Assembly (NCBI GenBank): GCA_947570515.1
Contig: CANOUM010000056.1
Span: 1-9,071 of the forward strand
Direction: 5' to 3'
Length of the DNA: 9,071 nucleotides
Origin: an uncultured Clostridia bacterium
GTDB lineage: Bacteria; Bacillota; Clostridia; Lachnospirales; Bianqueaceae
Made by a program: the position numbers and the translations under genes. The notes under the pieces were generated by a model, which was given only the letters and a program-made list of their open reading frames with translations, had not been told where the DNA came from and ran no database searches. Of this stretch, positions 1 to 5,262 are shown one piece after another. Within the stretch, counting starts at the first letter, position 1, and every line of letters begins with the position of its first letter.

Positions 1-1031
1 TAGGACTCGAGCTTACTTAGATGTTTTGCGAGCTCGAAGTTTGTAATTTCTAGCTTGCGCGTAAGACAGTCACTGTCATCGCCAAGAGGATCGCCGCAAG
101 CATAATGAGCAAGAGCCATACAGCCTTTAGCACATTTTTGGCGTACAATACAGTGGTGACATCCAAAGTCGGCAGCGGTGCGTGTCTGGGCAAGCTCGCA
201 GATACGGTTCATACCGGCGGTGAGAGATTCGGCTGAATCGCTTAAAATATTACCGATAGTAAAACTGGGATCGTATAAAAGCTGACAGGGCTGAACAGAG
301 CCGTCAACCTTGATGAGGACGGACATATCATAGTGAGGATCCGTCAGCGGACATTCGCGTGTACTGTAGGGAAGGACCGCTTGAACGGCAGAGTGGGCAT
401 TGAGAGAGTCCAATAGTTTGAGGACTTGGATTTTTTGCTGCGGAGTTAGCGCCTTGTTTTCCCATTGATCGGTAGCGTTGCCGTTACAATGAATGAAAGC
501 ATATTCAGGAACGCCCCCATGAGAGGCGACCATATGGAAAAAGGATTCAATGTCGCCTAGATTTTTCTGAGAGAGCACCATCTTGACCAGAGGATGAAAC
601 TGGGGAGAGGCAAGATGATCGAGAAAAGAGAGAGTTTTTGCAAAGGCGCCGGTGCCTCGAGTTAAGGCGTTGATCTCTTCACAGGAACCGTCTAAGCTGA
701 TTTGTACCTGAAATCGCTTGGGATCGCTATGAATCAGAGAAAAGAAATCAGAAATATGTAAGGTGCCGTTGGTGACAAAACGGAATTGAAATTCTGTGTG
801 CTTTTGCATGTAGGCAAGCAGTGCATTCATTTCGGTATATAGAAAGGGTTCTCCGCCGGCAAATGCAAAGGTTTTACAGCCGAACTCAGAGGATAAGCGT
901 TCTATAAGATAAGTGAGCTTGGAAAAGCTGAGCTCACGGCGCTTCTGATTCAGTCCTGAACGATTGTAACAGGTGATGCAATTTAGATTACAGAGATTGG
1001 TTATCTCGATGTAGACATTCTTTATTCGCAT
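1..1031 (-). CDS. Radical SAM/SPASM domain protein, RiPP maturase-like (3' end at window edge)
   Basis: This is a radical SAM enzyme with a C-terminal SPASM domain, of the kind that modifies peptides or proteins using a reduced 4Fe-4S cluster and S-adenosylmethionine. Translation of the minus strand from the ATG at 1031 is open to position 1 (343 residues), and the next codon begins TA, so the stop is probably the very next base. The SAM cluster motif CX3CX2C is Cys14, Cys18, Cys21 (TNLCNLNCITC). A GGEP motif lies at about 59-62. SPASM ligands include Cys227, Cys249 (VDGSVQPC), then Cys291, 294, 300 and 304 as CX2CX5CX3C, and Cys312 and Cys322. The start overlaps the end of the PqqD-like gene by 10 nt, which implies translational coupling. 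Its Shine-Dalgarno is weak (AGGGA well upstream), but the MRIKNVYIEITNLCNLNC start is typical of the family. The substrate is unknown, and no precursor peptide is visible nearby. It lacks a fused N-terminal recognition domain, which fits the separate PqqD-like partner. Confidence 0.93.
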   Translation of the reverse strand, partial: MRIKNVYIEITNLCNLNCITCYNRSGLNQKRRELSFSKLTYLIERLSSEFGCKTFAFAGGEPFLYTEMNALLAYMQKHTEFQFRFVTNGTLHISDFFSLIHSDPKRFQVQISLDGSCEEINALTRGTGAFAKTLSFLDHLASPQFHPLVKMVLSQKNLGDIESFFHMVASHGGVPEYAFIHCNGNATDQWENKALTPQQKIQVLKLLDSLNAHSAVQAVLPYSTRECPLTDPHYDMSVLIKVDGSVQPCQLLYDPSFTIGNILSDSAESLTAGMNRICELAQTRTAADFGCHHCIVRQKCAKGCMALAHYACGDPLGDDSDCLTRKLEITNFELAKHLSKLES

Positions 1032-1288
1032 GTTACAATGATTCCCTGCTCAATAAGCTTGCCGAGAAATTCATCTACATCACGGCGGATTTCACCGGGG
1101 GCAGCCATGTATTCCTGAGACAGTTTATTGGTAATATCATCTAATGTGGCTCCGTTTCCAAGGGCATGGAGGATTGCATATCCGATATCATCCAGAATAC
1201 AGCTGTCTCCAGAAGCTGGATTGAAAACAACCAGACCGCTTTCATCCGTTTCGATAAACTCCATTGAACTATTTTTCTTGAACAACAT
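1022..1288 (-). CDS. PqqD family protein (RiPP recognition element-like)
   Basis: This 88-residue protein resembles PqqD, the small chaperone that presents a precursor peptide to a radical SAM enzyme. The PqqD-like signature runs from about residue 19: a VVFNPASGDSCILDDIGYAI-type segment, an amphipathic helix (TLDDITNKL), then a C-terminal helix ending LGKLIEQGII. The same pattern occurs at the N-terminus of the SCIFF maturase in this window (VLDVNSGSVHQVDEIAYAMI), which supports a shared fold. An AGGAGGT ribosome binding site sits 8 nt before the ATG. It is the first gene of a minus-strand operon with the overlapping radical SAM gene. The natural inference is that it binds the leader of a peptide modified by that enzyme. 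It could also be a general scaffold, since no substrate peptide is seen. Confidence 0.88.
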   Translation of the reverse strand: MLFKKNSSMEFIETDESGLVVFNPASGDSCILDDIGYAILHALGNGATLDDITNKLSQEYMAAPGEIRRDVDEFLGKLIEQGIIVTCE

Positions 1289-1322
1289 AGTGTGTAACCT
1301 CCTGTTAAATATAATTTAGCTT

Positions 1323-1351
1323 ATTTTATAACTAATTATTAGAATATGCAA
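1323..1351 (-). promoter_or_regulatory. Promoter of the PqqD/radical SAM operon
   Basis: On the minus strand, TTGCAT (1351-1346) and TAAAAT (1328-1323) are separated by exactly 17 nt, a good sigma-A arrangement. Transcription would start near 1316, ahead of the AGGAGGT ribosome binding site. The spacer contains the small inverted repeat CTAAT-T-ATTAG (1332-1342), a possible operator. No equally good plus-strand promoter for the 1383 gene is seen here. Confidence 0.6.
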
Positions 1352-1382
1352 GATGATTTTATACAAAAAGGAGCATAAAAAT

Positions 1383-1541
1383 GTGAAAAAATCATATTTC
1401 AAAAAATATATTTCATATTTATTTGATGTAACGGGAGAGGTTGTGTTGATTATATTGTTGGCTCTTACTAGCGCTCTGCTGCTTCTGGTGTATGTGGTCA
1501 ACCAGGTTATAGATTGGAAAGGAACAGAAAATGAAACATAG
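1383..1541 (+). CDS. Small single-span membrane protein upstream of the glycosyltransferase
   Basis: A 52-residue protein that I do not recognise as a named family. It has a basic N-terminus (VKKSYFKKYISY), one hydrophobic segment at about residues 19-41 rich in Leu, Ile and Val, and a short polar tail, so it is probably a type of small integral membrane protein. I chose the GTG at 1383 because AAGGAG lies at the correct distance (about 9 nt). The alternative ATG at 1353 lies upstream of that Shine-Dalgarno and has none of its own. The reading frame ends 11 nt inside the following GT51 gene, so the two are very likely cotranscribed and translationally coupled. That suggests a role with the glycosyltransferase at the membrane. 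This is inference from position only. Confidence 0.6.
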   Translation: MKKSYFKKYISYLFDVTGEVVLIILLALTSALLLLVYVVNQVIDWKGTENET

Positions 1542-2256
1542 AACACATAGTATCAGAAATTCATTATTAGGCGCTGTAGCGGTGCTTATGATAGCATTCT
1601 TTTGTATAGCTGGCTGGTATGGCATAAAAGGATATCAGATGTATCAGCAGGCGGTGAAAGAGACGCCGATCGAAGAGATTGGAGAACGGCTGCATAATAA
1701 TAAGAATTTTACATATTATGATGAGCTGCCGGCTGTATATGTGGAAGCTGTCATCGCGGCAGAAGATAAACGGTTTGAATCTCATCATGGAATTGATATA
1801 CTGGCAATCGGAAGAGCAATTTGGACAGATCTAAGAACCTTGTCTTTTGATGAAGGAGGAAGTACCATTACACAGCAGATTGCCAAAAATGAACTGTTTA
1901 CGCAGGAAAAACACATAGAACGTAAGGTGGCGGAAATTTTTGCGGCTTTTGCCTTAGAAAAGGAGTACAGTAAAAAAGAACTTTTTGAGATATACGTCAA
2001 CACGATTTATTTTGGCGCCGGATACTATGGAATATATGAGGCAGCGAAAGGATATTTTGGAAAGCTTCCTTCAGAGCTTTCCGCATATGAAGCCATCATG
2101 CTTGCGGGGCTACCCAATGCGCCTTCTGTTTACTCTCTGGATGAAAATGAAGAGTTGGCTCAGCAAAGGATGAGAATAGTTCTTGAGAGTATGATTAAAA
2201 ATGGTAAGGTTACAGAACAGGAGGCAGCAGCTATTTTGGAGATGCCAGAGCAATAA
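1531..2256 (+). CDS. Monofunctional peptidoglycan glycosyltransferase (GT51, MtgA-like)
   Basis: A 241-residue membrane-anchored GT51 enzyme that polymerises lipid II into glycan strands on the outer face of the membrane. One transmembrane anchor is at about residues 11-30. The family motifs follow in order: EDKRF..HHG at 78-87, with catalytic Glu78; GGSTITQQ at 109-116; RKVAE at 131-135, with the second Glu135; KKELFEIYVN at 148-157; and AGLPNAPS at 192-199. The protein ends soon after the GT51 domain and has no penicillin-binding transpeptidase domain, so it is monofunctional rather than a class A PBP. A GGAAAGGA ribosome binding site precedes the ATG. It overlaps the upstream small membrane protein gene by 11 nt. 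No clear intrinsic terminator follows the stop. Confidence 0.93.
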   Translation: MKHRTHSIRNSLLGAVAVLMIAFFCIAGWYGIKGYQMYQQAVKETPIEEIGERLHNNKNFTYYDELPAVYVEAVIAAEDKRFESHHGIDILAIGRAIWTDLRTLSFDEGGSTITQQIAKNELFTQEKHIERKVAEIFAAFALEKEYSKKELFEIYVNTIYFGAGYYGIYEAAKGYFGKLPSELSAYEAIMLAGLPNAPSVYSLDENEELAQQRMRIVLESMIKNGKVTEQEAAAILEMPEQ

Positions 2257-2271
2257 ATTACTTTTGCACCA

Positions 2272-2300
2272 TTGACAAAAATGGAAAATAGGAGTAAACT
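2272..2300 (+). promoter_or_regulatory. Promoter of the DUF2325 gene
   Basis: A perfect TTGACA -35 (2272-2277) is followed by a 17-nt spacer and TAAACT (2295-2300). The predicted start, near 2306, falls within the inverted repeat at 2305-2326, so a repressor bound there would block initiation. Confidence 0.75.
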
Positions 2301-2304
2301 GTTT

Positions 2305-2326
2305 CTAGTTAGTTAAAACTAACCAG
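2305..2326 (+). promoter_or_regulatory. Inverted-repeat operator (DtxR/IdeR-like candidate), site 1
   Basis: The core is GTTAGT-TAAA-ACTAAC (2308-2323), a perfect 6-bp inverted repeat. It extends outward to 9-bp arms with one mismatch. Written as AGTTAG-N6-CTAACC (2307-2324), it matches the site before the Feo-associated peptide gene. The sequence resembles DtxR/IdeR-family iron boxes (TTAG...CTAA half sites, from memory). Regulator identity is inference. Confidence 0.65.
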
Positions 2327-2340
2327 AAAGGAGTATTTTA

Positions 2341-2628
2341 ATGAGTGTTGTGATTATAGGTGGAAATGAAAGAATGGCCAATTTATATGAAGATATTTGT
2401 AAGCAATATGGATGCAAAGCTAAGGTGTTTGTAAAAGAAAACGGACCGATTAAGAAAAAACTTGGGGTGCCGGATCTGTTAATTTTATTTACGCAAACGG
2501 TATCTCATAAAATGGCGCTTAGTGCATGCAAAGAAGCGCAGCGATATAAAATTCCGGTAGAGAGAGTCCCTTCAAGCAGTGCCACTGCCTTACGTCAGGC
2601 GCTGAGAAAATATATATGGAGCGCTTGA
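2341..2628 (+). CDS. DUF2325 domain-containing protein
   Basis: A 95-residue soluble protein matching the DUF2325 family as I remember it. It opens with a nucleotide-fold-like SVVIIGGNERMANLYEDIC segment, continues with CKAKVF, then PDLLILFTQTVSHKMAL, and ends with a basic helix (SSATALRQALRKYI). The fold looks like a small Rossmann-like alpha/beta unit, and its function is unknown. The Shine-Dalgarno AAAGGAG sits 7 nt before the ATG. It has its own promoter, and an operator over its start site matches that of the next gene, the FeoB-associated peptide. Shared regulation therefore suggests a link to metal, probably iron, homeostasis. Its TGA stop overlaps the -35 box of the next gene. The family call is strong and the role is open. 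Confidence 0.85.
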   Translation: MSVVIIGGNERMANLYEDICKQYGCKAKVFVKENGPIKKKLGVPDLLILFTQTVSHKMALSACKEAQRYKIPVERVPSSSATALRQALRKYIWSA

Positions 2629-2653
2629 CAAGAAAAAAACAGCATGGTATTTT
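2625..2653 (+). promoter_or_regulatory. Promoter of the FeoB-associated peptide gene
   Basis: TTGACA (2625-2630) is followed by a 17-nt spacer and TATTTT (2648-2653), with a TG extended -10 element at 2645-2646. The -35 box contains the stop codon of the DUF2325 gene. The inverted repeat at 2661-2678 lies 7 nt after the -10 box, almost the same geometry as at the upstream gene. Confidence 0.68.
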
Positions 2654-2660
2654 AAATAAA

Positions 2661-2678
2661 AGTTAGAATTAGCTAACT
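2661..2678 (+). promoter_or_regulatory. Inverted-repeat operator (DtxR/IdeR-like candidate), site 2
   Basis: AGTTAG-AATTAG-CTAACT is a perfect 6-bp inverted repeat with a 6-nt centre. Both arms match site 1 (2307-2324) except for one terminal base. It covers the predicted transcription start. This suggests repression by the same regulator. Confidence 0.65.
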
Positions 2679-2701
2679 AAAAAGAGAGGAGAGATCATTC
2701 G

Positions 2702-2866
2702 ATGTTGGCAACGATCATTATTTCTATTATCTTGCTCGTCTTTGTTTTTTTGGTTATTAAGAAATTATATGAAGATAGAAAAAGAGGGGCTTCATCTTGT
2801 GGTTGTGGCTGCAGCGGTTGTCCGCGCGCAGGACTGTGTCAAATAAAAAAAGATGAAATTAAGTGA
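2702..2866 (+). CDS. FeoB-associated Cys-rich membrane protein
   Basis: A 54-residue protein with one N-terminal transmembrane segment (residues 3-19, mostly Ile, Leu, Val and Phe), a charged stretch (KKLYEDRKRG), and a Cys-rich tail (SSCGCGCSGCPRAGLC) with five cysteines. This is the layout of the small FeoB-associated Cys-rich membrane proteins that usually sit next to feoB, the ferrous iron transporter gene. The cysteines probably bind a metal or iron-sulfur species on the cytoplasmic side. An AGGAG ribosome binding site lies 10 nt before the ATG. It is unusual here because neither feoA nor feoB is adjacent: the neighbours are a DUF2325 gene and a phosphoesterase gene. The operator in front of it agrees with iron control. 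Confidence 0.85.
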   Translation: MLATIIISIILLVFVFLVIKKLYEDRKRGASSCGCGCSGCPRAGLCQIKKDEIK

Positions 2867-2894
2867 TAATAAGAAAAAATTAAGGGAAGGTTAA

Positions 2895-2923
2895 TTGACA
2901 TAGATATACCCTCACTTTATGAT
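2895..2923 (+). promoter_or_regulatory. Promoter of the metallophosphoesterase gene
   Basis: TTGACA (2895-2900), a 17-nt spacer and TATGAT (2918-2923) form a near-consensus sigma-A promoter 26 nt before the GTG start. No AGTTAG-type repeat is seen here, so the gene is probably outside the putative iron-responsive pair. Confidence 0.78.
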
Positions 2924-2948
2924 AAAATAAAAAGACAGGAGAAGATCT

Positions 2949-4106
2949 GTGCGATATTTAGCAATTCCTATTATGATTAGTATGATCCTAATCAACGGCT
3001 ATATTGGGGTTCGGTTGTGGCATCGTTTTTTTGGCATTATATTTCGTAAAAGGTGGGTATTCGTAGTAGAAATGATTTTACTGCAGATACTCACCCTCAT
3101 TTTTTGGATTCCGCGATTTGCAGAAGGAGTTTTACCGCATTCACTTGAACAGGTATTATATTGGCTTGGCGGCTGCTGGATGTGTGCGGATCTGTATCTG
3201 ATGCTTTTGATTTTAATGCTCGATTTCTTATGGTTATGCAGGCGAAGCAAAAAGCCGTGGAGTGAAAAAATCTGCAAACGTATTTATGGCGGCATGATGG
3301 CTTTAGTATTGATTTTAGTTGTATTTGGGGTAGCAGCGGCAAATAAAATCCAGGTTACACCTTATCAAATTCAGGTAGAGGCGCCGCGGGCGCAAAATGA
3401 TGAATTGCGTATTGCATTCATTAGCGATATTCATTTAGGCACGATTTGGGGAGCAGCTCGAGTCGAAAAAATTGTGCAAAATATCAATGCGCTTTCGCCG
3501 GATTTGGTTTTGATTGCAGGAGATTTGTTGGATGCAGGAATCGATGCGGTATCAGAAAAAGAGCAGATTGCAGAAGCATTTCAAAAGCTGCGGACGCGAT
3601 ATGGAGTGTATGCTTGTTTGGGAAATCATGACAGCGGATTTGGCATACAAAATAAATCGCAAGAGGCGATAGACTTTTTAGAAACCTGTGGAATAAAAGT
3701 TCTATTGGATGAAAGTATTCTTTTAGACAATGAAGTGTTTTTAACAGGGAGGGTGGATCCAACGATGGATGCAGAGCGAAAAACACCTGAGCAGCTTGTA
3801 CAAGACCATGCAGATCAGGTAGTCATTATGCTGGATCATCAGCCGCCAACGCGCTGGAAGACGTGGTGGGAGGAAGCGAATCAAGCCGGCGTTGATTTAA
3901 TTCTGTGCGGCCATACGCATAATGGCCAGCTTTTTCCGGGAAACATGCTGCTTAGCCTCATCAGTACATGTTCTTATGGATATTGGAAGGGAAATCATAT
4001 GCAGGCCATTGTCACATCGGGAATTGGTACATGGGGACCTACAACTCGAGTAGGAACAAAATCAGAGGTGGTGCTGATTGAAATGAAGATTCGTAAGAGT
4101 GCATAG
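2949..4106 (+). CDS. Membrane-anchored calcineurin-like metallophosphoesterase (YkuE/YaeI-like)
   Basis: A 385-residue phosphoesterase with a membrane N-terminus. Four hydrophobic segments lie at about residues 3-22, 36-55, 70-97 and 113-131, followed by the metallophosphoesterase domain from about 152. The metal-binding motifs are complete: DIH at 160-162, GD at 191-192, GNHD at 225-228, a His in LDHQPP at 297, and GHTHNGQ at 321-327. Together they predict a dinuclear metal centre that hydrolyses a phosphomono- or diester. The substrate cannot be read from sequence; related YaeI/YkuE proteins have been linked to lipid or cell-envelope phosphates, so this is only a family hint. The start is GTG, supported by AGGAGA 6 nt upstream. 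The domain probably faces whichever side follows the fourth segment. It has its own promoter and appears to be a single-gene unit. Confidence 0.9.
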   Translation: MRYLAIPIMISMILINGYIGVRLWHRFFGIIFRKRWVFVVEMILLQILTLIFWIPRFAEGVLPHSLEQVLYWLGGCWMCADLYLMLLILMLDFLWLCRRSKKPWSEKICKRIYGGMMALVLILVVFGVAAANKIQVTPYQIQVEAPRAQNDELRIAFISDIHLGTIWGAARVEKIVQNINALSPDLVLIAGDLLDAGIDAVSEKEQIAEAFQKLRTRYGVYACLGNHDSGFGIQNKSQEAIDFLETCGIKVLLDESILLDNEVFLTGRVDPTMDAERKTPEQLVQDHADQVVIMLDHQPPTRWKTWWEEANQAGVDLILCGHTHNGQLFPGNMLLSLISTCSYGYWKGNHMQAIVTSGIGTWGPTTRVGTKSEVVLIEMKIRKSA

Positions 4107-4116
4107 GGAATGCACT
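4098..4116 (+). terminator. Weak hairpin at the end of the phosphoesterase gene
   Basis: AGTGCAT (4098-4104) pairs perfectly with ATGCACT (4110-4116) across a 5-nt loop, and the stop codon lies partly in the stem. It is followed by A6 then T4 rather than a direct T tract, so it is at best a weak or bidirectional terminator. Confidence 0.3.
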
Positions 4117-4134
4117 AAAAAATTTTGATAATTA

Positions 4135-4163
4135 TTGAAAGCACCTAGTGAATATGATAAAAT
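4135..4163 (+). promoter_or_regulatory. Promoter of the tandem winged-helix regulator genes
   Basis: TTGAAA (4135-4140), a 17-nt spacer and TAAAAT (4158-4163) form a good sigma-A promoter about 50 nt before the ATG at 4214. No separate promoter is evident before the second paralog, so both copies are probably on one transcript. Confidence 0.62.
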
Positions 4164-4213
4164 GATAGGTATATAGCATAATGGGAGACGAGTTGTATAG
4201 GAGGTAGGTAGCC

Positions 4214-4624
4214 ATGCAAATTGTTTTTAAGAGAACACCGGGTCTGATATACGACGTGTATCAGGCACTGACGATGAAACTCAATGGTCAGAGTAAATGG
4301 AATAGCCGATTAACGAATCATGAAAATAAACAGAAAGCAATGATTGATATGGAGTACAAGCTGAGTCAACTAGAAGATCCCAATCCTGAGCTAGCCGTAT
4401 TCTTTTATCAAAAAGAGCCGGGCGTAACAAATTTCTTCTATGAGGTTATTCTTGAGGTTATGAATCGTTCAGATGAAAATATGACCAAAGAGGATATCAT
4501 AGAATATTTGTCATACAGAGAGCATTTAAAGAAAAGGCTGTGTCAGTACTATCTGGGAGAGTCGGTGGATTATCATGATATTCGTGCGCTGGCGCAGGCG
4601 ATTGATGCGCATAAGGATATATAA
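4214..4624 (+). CDS. N-terminal half of the split regulator
   Basis: This 136-residue open frame begins MQIVFKRTPGLIYDVYQALT and has a strong AGGAGGT site 8 nt upstream. It matches the N-terminal part of the downstream paralog: PGLIYDVY/PGLFYDLY near the start, EDPNPELAVFF/EDPNPELAIFF at about 53-63, and YYLGESVDYHDI/FYLGKNVDYQNI at about 112-123. This half has no DNA-binding domain. The conserved N-terminal domain is not one I can name; it is probably a sensory or dimerisation module. Translation should stop at the TAA at 4622-4624, giving a truncated product. Confidence 0.65.
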   Translation: MQIVFKRTPGLIYDVYQALTMKLNGQSKWNSRLTNHENKQKAMIDMEYKLSQLEDPNPELAVFFYQKEPGVTNFFYEVILEVMNRSDENMTKEDIIEYLSYREHLKKRLCQYYLGESVDYHDIRALAQAIDAHKDI

Positions 4625-4642
4625 GAATCGATTAAGTTTCTT

Positions 4643-5248
4643 TTGTTGTCCTTTTATATTCATGATACATCTTATCTCGAGGATCTAAGAAGAATTTTCC
4701 AGATTTATTATGATGAAATTCTCAAGATTTATGAGGCTAGAGCTAATGAGCTGATTCTAAAACAGGAAAGCTTTAGACCGGAAGAGGCCTGCGCTAGACA
4801 GGAACCTACGATTCGAAAAAGAGGCCGAAAAAAAGAAATTCAAAAATGTGTTGTTTCTTTTGTGCTTTTTTATGAAAATGTCTTCTGGTATCTGAATAAG
4901 ACAGAAGAAGAGGTATGGTTTATTATTGGTGACCAGTATAGAGAAGCTGAAGAGGAAGAAGAAGAGCTTCAGATTAATATGGAAAAGTTTGGAAATGCTT
5001 TAGCAGATCAGCATAGGATTAACATTATCAAAATTCTTCTGAGTGAAGGAGAAAAATCTAGTGCAGAACTGGCGGGCAGATTAAACCTTGCAGTCAATAC
5101 AGTGGGATATCATGTGGATATTATGAAGAAAGCCAAGCTGCTTTCTTTTCATAATCAAGGAAAGACTGCATATTACCGGATCAATACTAAGCTTTGTCGA
5201 TTGGCAACATGGAAGCTGCAGGAGTGGATCCTTGGAGAAGAGCTATAA
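4643..5248 (+). CDS. C-terminal half of the split regulator (winged helix)
   Basis: The downstream half, open from just after the TAA at 4622, could be translated from a TTG at 4643 or 4646 (up to 201 residues), but no convincing ribosome binding site precedes these codons. It ends with a winged helix-turn-helix of ArsR type: FGNALADQHRINIIKILL, then SSAELAGRLNLAVNTVGYHV (recognition helix region), and the wing with QGKTAYYRIN. The same elements occur in the intact paralog. An acidic stretch (EAEEEEEEL) precedes the domain. The terminal TAA is directly followed by the ribosome binding site of the paralog. Its translation is doubtful, but if made it would keep a complete DNA-binding domain. 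Confidence 0.55.
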   Translation: MLSFYIHDTSYLEDLRRIFQIYYDEILKIYEARANELILKQESFRPEEACARQEPTIRKRGRKKEIQKCVVSFVLFYENVFWYLNKTEEEVWFIIGDQYREAEEEEEELQINMEKFGNALADQHRINIIKILLSEGEKSSAELAGRLNLAVNTVGYHVDIMKKAKLLSFHNQGKTAYYRINTKLCRLATWKLQEWILGEEL

Positions 5249-5262
5249 AGGAGGAAAGAGCA

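Larger units (their letters stand above)
4214..5248 (+). pseudogene. First copy of tandem ArsR-type regulator, interrupted by an in-frame TAA
   Basis: Reading in one frame from the ATG at 4214 to the TAA at 5246-5248 gives 344 codons, almost the same length as the intact 343-residue paralog at 5263-6294. The only break is a TAA at codon 137 (4622-4624). The residues on each side (QAIDAHKDI, stop, ESIKFLLLSF) align without gaps to the paralog (QTIYHSETL, K, ETMKFQLLHF), so the stop replaces Lys137. No frameshift is involved. Either this is a recent nonsense mutation, or the protein is made as two pieces or by readthrough. The halves are also listed separately. Confidence 0.75.

Noticed and set aside
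3446..3786. Alternative-frame ORFs inside the phosphoesterase gene
   Set aside because: They are shadows of the strongly supported phosphoesterase frame and show no motif or ribosome binding site.
5194..5262. Longer N-terminus of the second winged-helix regulator, starting at TTG 5194
   Set aside because: It overlaps the preceding frame's coding end, has no ribosome binding site, and the alignment with the paralog begins exactly at the GTG at 5263, which has AAGGAGG 8 nt upstream.
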